A program made the position numbers and the translations under genes. Shown in pieces: positions 52,166-61,914 of a stretch of 64,000 nucleotides of DNA. The notes below the pieces were generated by a model that was not told the DNA's origin, did no database searches, and saw only the letters and a program-made list of their open reading frames with translations. This stretch comes from an uncultured Atopobiaceae bacterium (GTDB taxonomy: Bacteria; Actinomycetota; Coriobacteriia; Coriobacteriales; Atopobiaceae), in NCBI GenBank assembly GCA_910579165.1, contig CAJTTF010000002.1, positions 311-64,310 of the forward strand, given 5' to 3'. The number at the start of each line of letters is the position of its first letter. The first letter of the stretch is position 1.

Positions 52166-53989
52166 TTACCTGTTTTTAAGCTCTTCTACAAGTGTAAGAA
52201 TAGAATTCTTTGCCTCTTGCGTTGAAAGGGAGGATTTTTCTTGCGTGGCACGTATTTTGACCTCTAGGGTGTTCTCGGCAATACCGCGCTTCCCTATTAC
52301 AATTTGTACGGGCGTACCCATTAGATCCGCCTCGTTAAACTTAACGCCTGGACGCTCATCTCGATCGTCGAGAAGAACTTGTAAACCTGAGTTGCTGAGC
52401 TCTGTAGCAAGCGTTTCCGCAGCAATACGAACCTCTTCATGTTTTGGATCAAGCGCGATAATCCCTACCTCATACGGCGCTACCGTAATGGGCCAGATGA
52501 TGCCATCATCGTCGTGGTGCTGCTCAACAATCGCCGCGAGCGTCCGCGTGACGCCAATTCCGTAACAGCCCATCTGGAGCGGTTTTTCTTTTCCGTCCTT
52601 ATCAAGGAATGTAGCATGCAGTGGAGCTGAGTATTTATTGGCAAGCTGAAAAATCTGACCCACTTCAATCCCACGCGTCAGAGAGAGAGGGTTGCTGCAG
52701 ACGGGGCAGCCATCGTCGCTGCACACTGTGACGAGATCAATCCACGCATCAATAGTAAAGTCACGATCCGGCTCGGCGCCCTTGTAATGGGTGTCAGCTT
52801 TATTGGCGCCTATGAGCCACTGTTTAGAGTCTCTCAGTGAAACATCAGCAACAATCTGTATACCAGCGGGCAGATTATGCGGTCCTATAAAGCCCTTAAT
52901 GAGTCCATACTGGTCCAATTCCTCATCGTCCATAAGATGATACGGACCAAAGGCATTGTAGGCCTTAACTTCATTGAGTTCATGGTCGCCAGGAAGCATA
53001 GCGATTATGGCTTGCGGATCTTCATCGCTGTCCGGCTCTTTTAGCAGCGCGACAGCTTTCTTGCAATCTTTTTCTTCCACGCCGACATAGCGCGCAAGAT
53101 CCGCGATTGTAGAAATGCCGGGCGTTGAAACCTCTTCGATAATGCCAGCGCTAGACTGAGGCCCATCTCCTACATTAACACGCGCGGTTGCTGCTTCAAG
53201 GTCTGCTGCATAGCCGCATGAGGAGCAGGACGCAATGGCAGCTTCCCCAGATTCTGCCAGTGCCATGAATTCTATAGAGTCAGCGCCTCCAATTTGTCCC
53301 GCATCGGCAGCAACAGGAAGCGCCTTAAGACTAAGTCTTTCGCAAATAGTTGTGTAGACGTTATACATAACCTTAAAGGATTCCTTCATGCCGTCTATGT
53401 CCGCATCGAACGAATAGGCGTCTTTCATAATGAACTCACGACCACGCATGAGTCCAAAACGGGGACGCAGCTCATCTCTAAACTTTGTTGAAATCTGATA
53501 TAGATTGAGAGGTAGTCCCTTATAGGAACGCAGTTCATGGCGTACAAGATCAGTCATGATTTCCTCGTGCGTAGGTCCTAATACAAACGTTCGCTCATGG
53601 CGATCTTCAAGGCGCATGAGTTCAGGACCGTATTTAGAAATGCGCCCAGATTCCTCCCAAAGTGTCGCAGGACCCAGAATAGGCAGGAGGCACTCTTGGG
53701 CGCCCGAAGCATCCATTTCCTCTCTGATAATCGCCTCAATCTTCTTGAGTACTCGCCATCCCAGGGGCAAATAAGAATAAAGGCCAGAGGCCGTTTTACG
53801 TATAAAGCCTCCCCGGAGCAACAAACGATGGCTGGGAATTTCGGCGTCCGCGGGCTCCTCTTTCAGCGTGGGAGCATAAAGAGTACTCATGCGAGCAAAC
53901 GGATCGCCGTGATTAAAACGACTCATAAGGTCTTTTTTGTTATCTTCAGTATGTATTTCGTTCTTTATATCAGGCATTTCATTGATCAT
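52166..53989 (-). CDS. proS: Prolyl-tRNA synthetase (bacterial type with insertion domain)
   Basis: Charges tRNA-Pro. Class II motifs: LLPILGPATLWEESGR region, TSTKFRDELRPRFGLMRGREFIMKDAYSF-type motif 2, and the GCYGIGVTRTLAAIVEQ motif 3. Between motifs 2 and 3 (about residues 225-425) lies the editing insertion domain of bacterial ProS, and the C terminus is the anticodon-binding domain. The start is uncertain: the frame opens at 53989, but family proteins begin close to MSTLYAPTLKEEPADAEI, i.e. at 53890. No T-box leader was found. Confidence 0.95.
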   Translation of the reverse strand: MINEMPDIKNEIHTEDNKKDLMSRFNHGDPFARMSTLYAPTLKEEPADAEIPSHRLLLRGGFIRKTASGLYSYLPLGWRVLKKIEAIIREEMDASGAQECLLPILGPATLWEESGRISKYGPELMRLEDRHERTFVLGPTHEEIMTDLVRHELRSYKGLPLNLYQISTKFRDELRPRFGLMRGREFIMKDAYSFDADIDGMKESFKVMYNVYTTICERLSLKALPVAADAGQIGGADSIEFMALAESGEAAIASCSSCGYAADLEAATARVNVGDGPQSSAGIIEEVSTPGISTIADLARYVGVEEKDCKKAVALLKEPDSDEDPQAIIAMLPGDHELNEVKAYNAFGPYHLMDDEELDQYGLIKGFIGPHNLPAGIQIVADVSLRDSKQWLIGANKADTHYKGAEPDRDFTIDAWIDLVTVCSDDGCPVCSNPLSLTRGIEVGQIFQLANKYSAPLHATFLDKDGKEKPLQMGCYGIGVTRTLAAIVEQHHDDDGIIWPITVAPYEVGIIALDPKHEEVRIAAETLATELSNSGLQVLLDDRDERPGVKFNEADLMGTPVQIVIGKRGIAENTLEVKIRATQEKSSLSTQEAKNSILTLVEELKNR

Positions 53990-54084
53990 TTCGTACGTTA
54001 CGTATCTAGTTTATGGCCTTCCGCGTTAAATATGCTTTAAGTGGCATCTTGTTTCCATATTAGCAAGAAGTGCTTACCAGCATC

Positions 54085-55152
54085 TCAAAAATCACGTTGA
54101 ATTGCTCTTAGAAGCTCTGGCACGATTTCATCTTCTGGGATAGTTTTAATAATCTCTCCCTTTTCGAAAAGCGCAGCGCAGCCGTCACCTCCCGCTATTC
54201 CAATATCTGCATGTCTGGCCTCTCCCGGTCCGTTCACAACGCAACCCATTACGGCAACGGTGATATCTTTGGGAGAGTCTGCGAGAGCATTCTCTACTTC
54301 TTGTGCGTATCTCACAAGATCAATTTTGGTCCTTCCACATGTAGGGCATGAAACTATTTCCACGCCTCCGTTTTTTAGACCCAGAACGTGCAGGAGCATT
54401 TTTCCCACGCGCACCTCTTCAAGAGGATCAGCAGTGAGAGAAATGCGTATGGTGTCCCCTATTCCCTCCTGTAAGAGCGGGGAAAGCGCAGCTACATTCT
54501 TTATCGTGCCGGGAAGGAGCGTGCCTGCCTCCGTGACGCCAATATGAAGCGGCACATGAGGCAGTTCTTGCGCTAAACGACGATTCACATCTAGCGTTGA
54601 GCTAACATCATGCGTTTTTGCTGAAACAACCACATCTCTAAACCGAAGTCTCTCAAAATACTCAACAAATTGACATGCAGATGCTACAAGCTTATCCGTC
54701 CGAGAAAGATGTTCGTTCTTTTCAATTTTAGGCGCAAGAGATCCCTCATTTACCCCAATTCTTATGGGAATTTGAGCAGTTTGAGCAGCCTCTATGACAG
54801 CATCTACATTCTTGAAGGAACCAATGTTTCCTGGATTAATTCTGAGTGCAGAAGCACCCTGCTTTGCTGCCTCTATGGCAAGCTTATAATCAAAATGCAC
54901 ATCGGCGATGATAGGAACAGGACTGTTCTCGCATATCTTACGAAAGGCACAAAGAGCGGACGCGCGTGGAAGGGCCACGCGTATCAGTTGTGCGCCAGCA
55001 ACAGAAAGCACACGAATCTGCTCAAGGGTTTTCTCGGCATCGTGCGTATCGGTAGAAGTCATCGATTGGAGAGGTATAGAAGCACCACCTCCAATTTGGA
55101 CATCCCCTACAAGGACGGGATGAGTGAGGGTGTGAGGCATGGCTCGCGACAC
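54085..55152 (-). CDS. ispG: 4-hydroxy-3-methylbut-2-enyl diphosphate synthase IspG
   Basis: Fe-S enzyme of the MEP isoprenoid pathway. 355 residues. PLQSMTSTDTHDAEKT near the N terminus, the central ALRINPGNIG block, and the cluster-binding cysteines in VSCPTCGRTK and GCVVNGPGEA identify it. GTG at 55152 with AGGA upstream is preferred over ATG at 55140. The ribosome binding site overlaps the stop of rseP. With dxr nearby, the window has two MEP genes; uppS uses the product. Confidence 0.95.
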   Translation of the reverse strand: MSRAMPHTLTHPVLVGDVQIGGGASIPLQSMTSTDTHDAEKTLEQIRVLSVAGAQLIRVALPRASALCAFRKICENSPVPIIADVHFDYKLAIEAAKQGASALRINPGNIGSFKNVDAVIEAAQTAQIPIRIGVNEGSLAPKIEKNEHLSRTDKLVASACQFVEYFERLRFRDVVVSAKTHDVSSTLDVNRRLAQELPHVPLHIGVTEAGTLLPGTIKNVAALSPLLQEGIGDTIRISLTADPLEEVRVGKMLLHVLGLKNGGVEIVSCPTCGRTKIDLVRYAQEVENALADSPKDITVAVMGCVVNGPGEARHADIGIAGGDGCAALFEKGEIIKTIPEDEIVPELLRAIQRDF

Positions 55153-55161
55153 GTTAGATTC

Positions 55162-56550
55162 CTAACCGCCAAAGATATAGCGAACGATATCTTGTTTGAG
55201 CAGAACAATGAAGAGAAGAATAAAGAGAAGAACTCCCACGTAAGAGATAATGCGTTGAATCTTTATGGGCACAGGACGGCGAATGATGGAAGAAATTGCC
55301 TCAATGAGGATTTTTCCACCATCGAGAGGCGGTATAGGTAAAAGGTTCATAAATCCAAGAGACAAAGAGATAGCTGCAGTAAGGATGAGAAGTGAGGTGA
55401 TGCCTTTTTCTGCGGCATCTGCTGCCATAACAGAGATTCCTACAACAGAGCTTGATTGCGAGAGGACCTCTTGGAAATGCGCAGGATTAAAAAGCTGGGC
55501 AATAGCTGCAGCGGTCATGCCAATATAGGAGGCAGCCGCTACGCAGGCATCAGAGAGAGAAAGGTGTACCTGAGTAGTTGTGGCTCGAATTCCTAGCTTT
55601 TCGCCAGGACTTTTAGGCTCAATTGTAAAGGTGCGTACAAACGATGCTGCATCGCCTTCGCTTAAAGGTGCAGAACCATCGTTACTAGGTGCAGATGACA
55701 ATACGGCAACACTGTAGGGTTGTGCCGTTTCTGAAGCGGAAGAAACTGCCTCGGCCATTTCATTCCATGATAAAACCTCGTGATTGTCTATGGCAACAAT
55801 AGTGTCACCGGCCTTAAGTCCAACGGCCGCGGCAAGACTCCCGTCATCGACAGAACCAATCGTCGTGGAGTTTGATGCACCAGTAATTCCTAGGCACGAT
55901 AAAGTGAGAACGAGAATTGTAAACCCGGCAACGATATTAATAAAAATACCATTAATAAGGACGAAAGCGCGGCCCCAAAATCCTAGGGTTTGATACGTGT
56001 GACTATGTTCCTGCTGGAGGAACGCTTTTTGAGTACCGGCAAACGGGTGTGGCTCCCCTGCCAGGGTGGATCCAGCTTCAGAAAAGTTGTGTCCCTTATC
56101 ATAGATGGTTCGCATGTGTGCATCGCGCGCGAGCGTCTGAAAGCCATCTTCGGTTTCTTCAATTGAACCCCAATCGCAAAGCGTTAAAAGAGCAGTCTCA
56201 ATTTCAATTTCGTCTAGGTGTAAATCCTGGGCAGCTGACGCAACCGTTGTGGATCCCTGTTTGTAGACATAGGCGAGAACACGCGGAAGACATTGCGACT
56301 CAGACCCTTCCATGCCGCAGATGAGCGTGTAACCCCCCATTAGGAGGGGCGTTATGCCATAAGCAGTACCTGTCTTTTTAGAAACGCGCGACAAGCGTAT
56401 CCTGCAAGGTAATCCTATAAAAAACTCTCTAACGCGAAGACCCATAATGCGAGCAGCAATGAAGTGGCCAGCCTCGTGAATATAAACGAGAACTGAAAGG
56501 ATAAGGAGGCCCCAAAATACAATTGCCACGATATGAATGAACTGATCCAT
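55162..56550 (-). CDS. rseP: RseP-like site-2 protease with a winged-helix-like insertion
   Basis: Intramembrane zinc protease. 462 residues. HEAGH (His25, His29) lies in the first TM helix; the second site is the LLPIPPLDGG motif near the C terminus; a PDZ domain spans about 215-300. Between MGGYTLICGMEG and the second TM region is an insertion at about residues 85-185 not found in E. coli RseP. Its middle looks like a winged helix (AYVYKQGSTTVASAAQDL and following). A substrate such as an anti-sigma factor is not in the window. Lies between dxr and ispG. Confidence 0.9.
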   Translation of the reverse strand: MDQFIHIVAIVFWGLLILSVLVYIHEAGHFIAARIMGLRVREFFIGLPCRIRLSRVSKKTGTAYGITPLLMGGYTLICGMEGSESQCLPRVLAYVYKQGSTTVASAAQDLHLDEIEIETALLTLCDWGSIEETEDGFQTLARDAHMRTIYDKGHNFSEAGSTLAGEPHPFAGTQKAFLQQEHSHTYQTLGFWGRAFVLINGIFINIVAGFTILVLTLSCLGITGASNSTTIGSVDDGSLAAAVGLKAGDTIVAIDNHEVLSWNEMAEAVSSASETAQPYSVAVLSSAPSNDGSAPLSEGDAASFVRTFTIEPKSPGEKLGIRATTTQVHLSLSDACVAAASYIGMTAAAIAQLFNPAHFQEVLSQSSSVVGISVMAADAAEKGITSLLILTAAISLSLGFMNLLPIPPLDGGKILIEAISSIIRRPVPIKIQRIISYVGVLLFILLFIVLLKQDIVRYIFGG

Positions 56551-56580
56551 ATAAAGTCTTTCTCCTCTGTTTATGGAAAT

Positions 56581-57822
56581 CTAGTTGGTAATGAAGGTCT
56601 TTGCAATCTGACGCGCGTCCTTTTCGATAGAAAGAAGTTGTTCCACAGATGATATGGGATCAACCTCAAAGCAATCCATAGTTGATTCTATTATGCGCTC
56701 TATTCCAAGAAAATCGAGTGCGCCAGCTCTAAAGGCAGCGTTGGCAACCTCATTTGCCGCGTTCATTACGGCAGGCATCGTTCCCCCCAGACGTCCTGCG
56801 TGTATCGCAAGATCAAGACAACGAAATGTGTTCATATCGGGTTCGCCAAATGAGAGTGGAGTGTGCTTTTGGTAGTTGATGGGCTCATCTTTGATCCCCC
56901 AGCGTTCAGGATACGAAAAAGCGAGGGCAATAGGTATCTTCATAGAAGGAGATGCCAATTGTGCTTTAGTAGAACCATCCACGAAAGTAACCATGGAATG
57001 GATTGTCGAACCAGGGTGGATAAGAGTTTTAATTTGATCATAGTCCGCACCAAAAAGATGGTGAGCCTCAATAATCTCCAAGCCTTTATTGGCTAAGGTG
57101 GCTGAGTCAATAGTAATCTTTGGGCCCATTTGCCAGCTAGGATGCTTGAGTGCATCGTAAGCGGTTACATTTTGTAGTTCTGAGCGAGTGCGACCATAAA
57201 ACGGACCGCCCGAACAGGTCAGCCAGATGGTTGTATAAGGCGTACTCTCCCCCATTAAACACTGATATATAGCAGAGTGTTCAGAATCCACAGGAAATAA
57301 CTGACCTGGCTTCACGAGAGGCATAAGAATGTCGCCCGCAACAACCAGTGCCTCCTTATTAGCAAGCGCTATCCTCTTGCCGCCCTTAATTGCAACGTAG
57401 GTAGGTTCAATTGCAGCAGCCCCAACAATGCCCATTAAAATACAGTCGAGTGCATCGTCTTGAATCAGACGAATGAGGCCCTCTGTGCCTGTATAAAGCT
57501 TTGTGTGTTCTGAGAGCGACTCAAGGCAGCTATCTTTTGTATGCGCATCATCGGTTACGCATACCATCCTGCAGGAAAACTCATGAGCCGCTCTCACGAG
57601 AAACTCTGTGGAGGTATGAACGGAAAGACCCACTACCTCAAGCTTGTCGGAATGCTCACGAGCAATTTCAAGTGCCTGTGTACCAATGGAACCAGATGCT
57701 CCTAGAATCGCAACCCTTAAGGGGCGCGTGGACGGAGTGCTTGAAGCTCGTGACAAAAGATTTCCTTTGGAATGGTCGTTCAGCGGGTTTACGCTTTTGG
57801 ATGCTTGTTGGTCTTTGTTCAT
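56581..57822 (-). CDS. dxr: 1-deoxy-D-xylulose-5-phosphate reductoisomerase
   Basis: First committed step of the MEP pathway. 413 residues from the ATG at 57822 (a GTG sits directly before it). NADPH site AILGASGSIG, the ALANKEALV block, and the catalytic segment PVDSEHSAIYQCL and the later KHPSWQMGPKITIDSAT are all present. About 35 residues precede the usual start and look non-conserved. Confidence 0.95.
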   Translation of the reverse strand: MNKDQQASKSVNPLNDHSKGNLLSRASSTPSTRPLRVAILGASGSIGTQALEIAREHSDKLEVVGLSVHTSTEFLVRAAHEFSCRMVCVTDDAHTKDSCLESLSEHTKLYTGTEGLIRLIQDDALDCILMGIVGAAAIEPTYVAIKGGKRIALANKEALVVAGDILMPLVKPGQLFPVDSEHSAIYQCLMGESTPYTTIWLTCSGGPFYGRTRSELQNVTAYDALKHPSWQMGPKITIDSATLANKGLEIIEAHHLFGADYDQIKTLIHPGSTIHSMVTFVDGSTKAQLASPSMKIPIALAFSYPERWGIKDEPINYQKHTPLSFGEPDMNTFRCLDLAIHAGRLGGTMPAVMNAANEVANAAFRAGALDFLGIERIIESTMDCFEVDPISSVEQLLSIEKDARQIAKTFITN

Positions 57823-57844
57823 CACGAGGTCCGCCAGCTCTCAT

Positions 57845-58726
57845 CTAAACAACAAAACCTGCAAGCAGAAGAACAAAATAAGCAACAAAGTAGGCAAAGA
57901 GAAGTGAATCTGAACGGTCGAGCATTCCTCCGTGGCCAGGTATAAAGGCACCAGCATCCTTAACGCCAGCTGCTCGTTTGAGACGCGATTCGAAGAGATC
58001 CCCCATTACACCTGCAAAGCCAACAGAAATACCACCAATAACGGCAAGAGGCAGAGAAAAACCCGGTATACCAATAAACCACATTAAAATCCAGATAAAT
58101 ACAGACCCAAGCATTCCGCCAAAGAAGCCTTCCCAAGTTTTGTTAGGACTTATTTTTGGCGTCATTTTGAGCGATCCAAACTTGGAACCAACAAAATATG
58201 CGAGCGCGTCGCTTGCCCATACCGATGCAACAACTCCAAACGCAAGAAGCATCGACCAGATCCAGAAATAGTCGATTGTCTCGTAATGCATATGTCTTAT
58301 TGAAACAATAGGGCTCATCATGAAACCTGTATAGAGAGGGGCAAAGAGAGTGATAGCTGCGTCACCAATAGACGCACGCGGCCGCCAGACGTACCAGATA
58401 CCACTTAAAAGTATGAGCAGTGCAAGAACAAAAGGAAAGAGGTCGAATTGTGGTTCCCATAGGGGAAGTATGACAAATATCACTGTAGCTGTAAGACCTA
58501 AAAATTCATTTGGCGTACGCCCCATCTGCCGAGATATTCTGAAGAACTCGCTACAACAAAGCCACGACATGGCTGCGAACGCAATAGCGGTAGGAATTGT
58601 GCCTAAGAAGAGAAAGAGCACTGTTAAAAAGGCATAAAGAAGACCTGAAAACGTACGTGTAAAGAGCTTCTCGGCACCGCCCCGCGCGCGCTCACGACGG
58701 GTAGGTATTTTGTTTTCAGCACTCAT
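57845..58726 (-). CDS. cdsA: Phosphatidate cytidylyltransferase
   Basis: Makes CDP-diacylglycerol, the substrate of the PgsA-like enzyme at 33219. 293 residues from the ATG at 58726 with AGGAGG upstream. About seven to eight TM helices. The CdsA signature occupies the stretch from SPNKTWEGFFGGMLGS to the C-terminal DLFESRLKRAAGVKD and PGHGGMLDRSDS. Its start lies inside the end of uppS. Confidence 0.94.
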   Translation of the reverse strand: MSAENKIPTRRERARGGAEKLFTRTFSGLLYAFLTVLFLFLGTIPTAIAFAAMSWLCCSEFFRISRQMGRTPNEFLGLTATVIFVILPLWEPQFDLFPFVLALLILLSGIWYVWRPRASIGDAAITLFAPLYTGFMMSPIVSIRHMHYETIDYFWIWSMLLAFGVVASVWASDALAYFVGSKFGSLKMTPKISPNKTWEGFFGGMLGSVFIWILMWFIGIPGFSLPLAVIGGISVGFAGVMGDLFESRLKRAAGVKDAGAFIPGHGGMLDRSDSLLFAYFVAYFVLLLAGFVV

Positions 58727-59519
58727 GCACACCCTCCTCTATTTTTCCAAATCTACGATGACGTCCCTGAAATGAGAAGATTGCGTCTAAAAGCGTCTCG
58801 CAAGAGAAGTCTGGCCAGTAGGTATCGCAGAGGAAAAGCTCGGCGTAGGCAAGTTGGAACAGGAGAAAATTGGAGAGCCGCATCTCCCCCGACGTTCTAA
58901 TGAGGAGTTCTGGATCAGGCATTCCTGCTGTGTATAGATAGTGAGAAAAAAGATGAGCATCAATCTCATCAGTTCGTATCTTTTTATCTGCGGTCGCCTG
59001 AGCAATCAGGCGAGCAGCACGCGCGATTTCTGCGCGTGCACCATAATTAACGGCAAGCGCCAAAACCATGCCTGTATGTGAGGACGTTTCTGAAAGGCCT
59101 TTATGAAATATATCACGCGTCTTCTGTGGGAGCGCTTCAATATCACCCAGGAAGGCTATTCGTACGTTTTCCTGTTTGAAGAGCGGTAGCTCAGCAATGA
59201 GTGTTTTTGCAAAGAGATGCATCAAATAGTCAACCTCTTCTTGAGGCCTTCCCCAGTTCTCTGTGGAAAAAGCATAAGCACTCAGGTATTCTATGCCGAG
59301 ACGAACGCATGTAGTAATTGTCTCGCGTAGAGCATCAACGCCCGCCTTGTGACCAGCAACACGAGGCAGACCCCGTTCTTGAGCCCATCGGCCATTGCCA
59401 TCCATAATGAGAGCGATGTGATGCGGAAGGTTTTTGAGATCAATACCACGCTCGAGGGCAAGACGCGTCTGGGGATTCAAGGTATTTGAAAAAGGGCGAG
59501 AGGCAGAAGCAGGTCCCAT
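58716..59519 (-). CDS. uppS: Isoprenyl (undecaprenyl) diphosphate synthase
   Basis: Cis-prenyltransferase making the lipid carrier for cell-wall synthesis. 267 residues. HIALIMDGNGRWA holds the catalytic Asp, followed by GHKAGVDALRE and the C-terminal PELLIRTSGEMRLSNFLLFQ. It starts directly after the frr stop and overlaps cdsA by 11 bp, an arrangement found in many bacteria. Confidence 0.95.
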   Translation of the reverse strand: MGPASASRPFSNTLNPQTRLALERGIDLKNLPHHIALIMDGNGRWAQERGLPRVAGHKAGVDALRETITTCVRLGIEYLSAYAFSTENWGRPQEEVDYLMHLFAKTLIAELPLFKQENVRIAFLGDIEALPQKTRDIFHKGLSETSSHTGMVLALAVNYGARAEIARAARLIAQATADKKIRTDEIDAHLFSHYLYTAGMPDPELLIRTSGEMRLSNFLLFQLAYAELFLCDTYWPDFSCETLLDAIFSFQGRHRRFGKIEEGVHEC

Positions 59520-60065
59520 TTAGACCTCCATAACCTCAGCTTCTTTATGCTTGAGTAACGCATCAATCTCTGTGATGTGCTTATCGGTGATGGTTTGTAT
59601 GGACGATTGTTCGCGATGTTTTTCATCATCATTGAGATCTGGGTCGCGTTCGACTTTCCCGTTCATATCGCGACGAATATTTCTCACTGCCACACGAGCC
59701 TCTTCAGAGTGAGCCTTGCATTCCTTAACAAGTTCCAGCCTTCTTTCTTGCGTAGGAGAAGGGAAACTCAATCTCAACGAGGCACCATCGTTGGCAGGAT
59801 TTATTCCTAGGTCAGACGCTTGAATGGCGGCTTCAAGAGGTTTTAAGGCCGACTTATCCCATGGCTCCACGACAAGCGTCGTTGCCTCGGGAACCTTAAT
59901 GGCCGCAAGTTGAACAATGGGGGTAGGAACTCCGTAGTAGTCAACCTGAATAGAATCAAGGATGTGTGGATTAGCACGTCCCGTACGTATCTTAGTAAAG
60001 TTCTCTTTGAGGTTATCGATGCATTTATTCATGCGCTCTTCTGTAGTGTGCGCAATGCTTGACAT
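59520..60065 (-). CDS. frr: Ribosome recycling factor
   Basis: Splits post-termination ribosomes with EF-G. 181 residues, slightly shorter than usual. IRTGRANPHILDSIQVDYYG, the WDKSALKPLEAAIQASDLGINP block and the C-terminal long helix are diagnostic. A good ribosome binding site, AAGGAGAAAC, precedes the ATG. Confidence 0.96.
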   Translation of the reverse strand: MSSIAHTTEERMNKCIDNLKENFTKIRTGRANPHILDSIQVDYYGVPTPIVQLAAIKVPEATTLVVEPWDKSALKPLEAAIQASDLGINPANDGASLRLSFPSPTQERRLELVKECKAHSEEARVAVRNIRRDMNGKVERDPDLNDDEKHREQSSIQTITDKHITEIDALLKHKEAEVMEV

Positions 60066-60078
60066 AGTTTCTCCTTAG

Positions 60079-60858
60079 CTAACGATACATTTTAGGTTCA
60101 ACAGTTTCAGGCGTGACAAGTGTCCCGATATGCTTGCCCTTTAATGCCTTTTCAAAAACATTGTTTTCATTAATATCTAAAACCAAGATAGGCAGGTTAT
60201 TGTCACGGCAAAGCGCAGTAGCAGCAGCATCCATGACCTTGAGATCCTTTGCCAGTACATCTCTATGAGAAATGAGTTCGTAGCGCTGGGCGTCATCATG
60301 AAGTGCGGGGTCTTTATCAAAAACACCATTCACCTTTGTAGCCTTAATAATGCACTGCGCATCAATTTCAAGAGCCCGTAAGGCAGCAGCAGAATCAGTC
60401 GTAAAGTAGGGATTGCCAGTACCACCTGCAAAGATCGCAATACGACCCTTCTCTAGGTGACGAATAGCGCGACGACGAATATATACTTCAGCAATCTGCT
60501 GCATCTGAATGGAAGTCATAACGCGCGTGTAAAGGCCATTTTGTTCAAAACCATCCTGAAGTGCTAACGCATTCATGATGGTTGCAAGCATACCAACATT
60601 ATCCGCTTGTGCGCGATCCATGCCATTTTTAGAAGCCGACATTCCGCGAAAGAAGTTTCCTCCCCCAACGACAATACCAATCTCAATACCAGCATCGTAA
60701 ATCTTTTTGATTGAACGAGCGAGATGTTCAATCTCCTGGGGATCTACACCAAATGAGCGGTTCCCCAAAAGCGCCTCACCCGAGAGCTTGAGGAGAACAC
60801 GCTTGTAAAGATAGCCTTTAGGCGGTTTTCCTACCTTGGAAGATTGAAAATAATCCAC
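60079..60858 (-). CDS. pyrH: UMP kinase
   Basis: Phosphorylates UMP to UDP; a hexameric amino-acid-kinase-fold enzyme controlled by GTP and UTP. 259 residues. KLSGEALLG near the N terminus, VVGGGNFFRG, the FAGGTGNPYFTTDSAAALRA segment and a TKVNGVFDKDP motif are all present. Seventeen bases downstream of tsf; 13 bases from frr. Confidence 0.96.
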   Translation of the reverse strand: MDYFQSSKVGKPPKGYLYKRVLLKLSGEALLGNRSFGVDPQEIEHLARSIKKIYDAGIEIGIVVGGGNFFRGMSASKNGMDRAQADNVGMLATIMNALALQDGFEQNGLYTRVMTSIQMQQIAEVYIRRRAIRHLEKGRIAIFAGGTGNPYFTTDSAAALRALEIDAQCIIKATKVNGVFDKDPALHDDAQRYELISHRDVLAKDLKVMDAAATALCRDNNLPILVLDINENNVFEKALKGKHIGTLVTPETVEPKMYR

Positions 60859-60875
60859 GAAAACCCCTACTCTAT

Positions 60876-61742
60876 CTAGTCGCCAATGCTTAAAAGATCA
60901 AAACTGACGATTTCAATGGTGTCATCAACTGCCTTAGATGTTTCGCACTGATATTGTTTTACGGTCTTATTGGAATCCTTGATAAAAAGCTGCTCGGTGA
61001 GGACAGTTTCCTTGTAGAACTTCTCAAGGCGTCCTTGCGCCATCTTCTCCTGGATAGCCTCAGGCTTGCCAGATTCAGCGGCTTGCTCTTTATAGAGGTT
61101 AATCTCGTGCTCTACGGTTGCGGGGTCAACATCTTCACGACGAGCAGCAATAGGCATGGTGGCAGCAACTTGCATTGCTACATCGTGTGCAAACGTTTTA
61201 AACACCTCCGAGGTGTAAGTGGCAGGCTTTGAAAAGGCAAACGTAACCAATACGGCTATTTTTGATCCATGAATATAAGAGGCAATGCCACCATTCTCTA
61301 TGCTTGCGGAGATGAAGCGGCCAATCTTCATGTTTTCACCCATGGTGTGAATGAGATCAGTGAGACCCTCCTCAACAGTTCCCTCGTTTAAGGCAAGACC
61401 GTTGATGTCGGCCTCTGCTGCAGGAGCGTTTTCAGCGACAGATTTTGCTACCTGCTCTACAAAACCGGTGAACTTAGGATTCGTTCCAACGAAGTCAGTC
61501 TCGCAGAAAACCTCAACAAGACCACCTTTATGTCCATCATCGGTAACGTATGCGCTTACAGCGCCTTCATTGGTGTCGCGACCAGCCTTTTTACTGGCTT
61601 TAGCAACGCCCATTTTACGTAGGACGTCGATAGCTTTTTCTACATCGCCTTCAGCCTCCGTTAGGGCTTTCTTGCACTCCATCATAGGAGCATCGGTGAT
61701 TTGTCGAAGTTCTTTAACAAGAGCTGCGGTTATCTCTGCCAT
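60876..61742 (-). CDS. tsf: Elongation factor Ts
   Basis: Nucleotide-exchange factor for EF-Tu. 288 residues. The N-terminal UBA-like domain has LRQITDAPMMECKKALTEA, followed by GDVEKAIDVLRKMG and the core with VEVFCETDFV. The C-terminal part has the family's second subdomain ending with TVKQYQCE. Preceded by AAAGGAATAG. Confidence 0.96.
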   Translation of the reverse strand: MAEITAALVKELRQITDAPMMECKKALTEAEGDVEKAIDVLRKMGVAKASKKAGRDTNEGAVSAYVTDDGHKGGLVEVFCETDFVGTNPKFTGFVEQVAKSVAENAPAAEADINGLALNEGTVEEGLTDLIHTMGENMKIGRFISASIENGGIASYIHGSKIAVLVTFAFSKPATYTSEVFKTFAHDVAMQVAATMPIAARREDVDPATVEHEINLYKEQAAESGKPEAIQEKMAQGRLEKFYKETVLTEQLFIKDSNKTVKQYQCETSKAVDDTIEIVSFDLLSIGD

Positions 61743-61877
61743 TATCTATTCCTTTCAGAGAAAAGTATCTTTGCAATACGTAGCTTTTAATAACGCTCAG
61801 ATTAATCTGCTCATAGCTTGTAAACGCTGTTTTTTTATTATGCATTACCGCACAACACGTCATTGAAAACTGCAGTA

Positions 61878-61910
61878 ATTTCTGGGGCGAGTTGATTTTA
61901 ATCCAGAAAT
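61878..61910 (-). promoter_or_regulatory. Hairpin in the rpsB-tsf gap
   Basis: ATTTCTGG (61878-61885) and CCAGAAAT (61903-61910) form an 8-bp stem with an 17-nt loop just after the rpsB stop. No T-run follows on the minus strand. It may act as an attenuator or processing site that sets the S2/EF-Ts ratio. The remaining ~135 bp of the gap show no other signal. Confidence 0.4.
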
Positions 61911-61914
61911 AGCT

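Noticed and set aside
53990..54084. Possible T-box leader for proS
   Set aside because: No T-box core (AGGGTGGNACCGCG) or specifier hairpin could be found upstream on the minus strand.
54670..55341. 223-codon plus-strand frame across ispG and rseP
   Set aside because: Spans the junction of two well-supported minus-strand genes; low-complexity Asn/Lys/Arg translation without family motifs.
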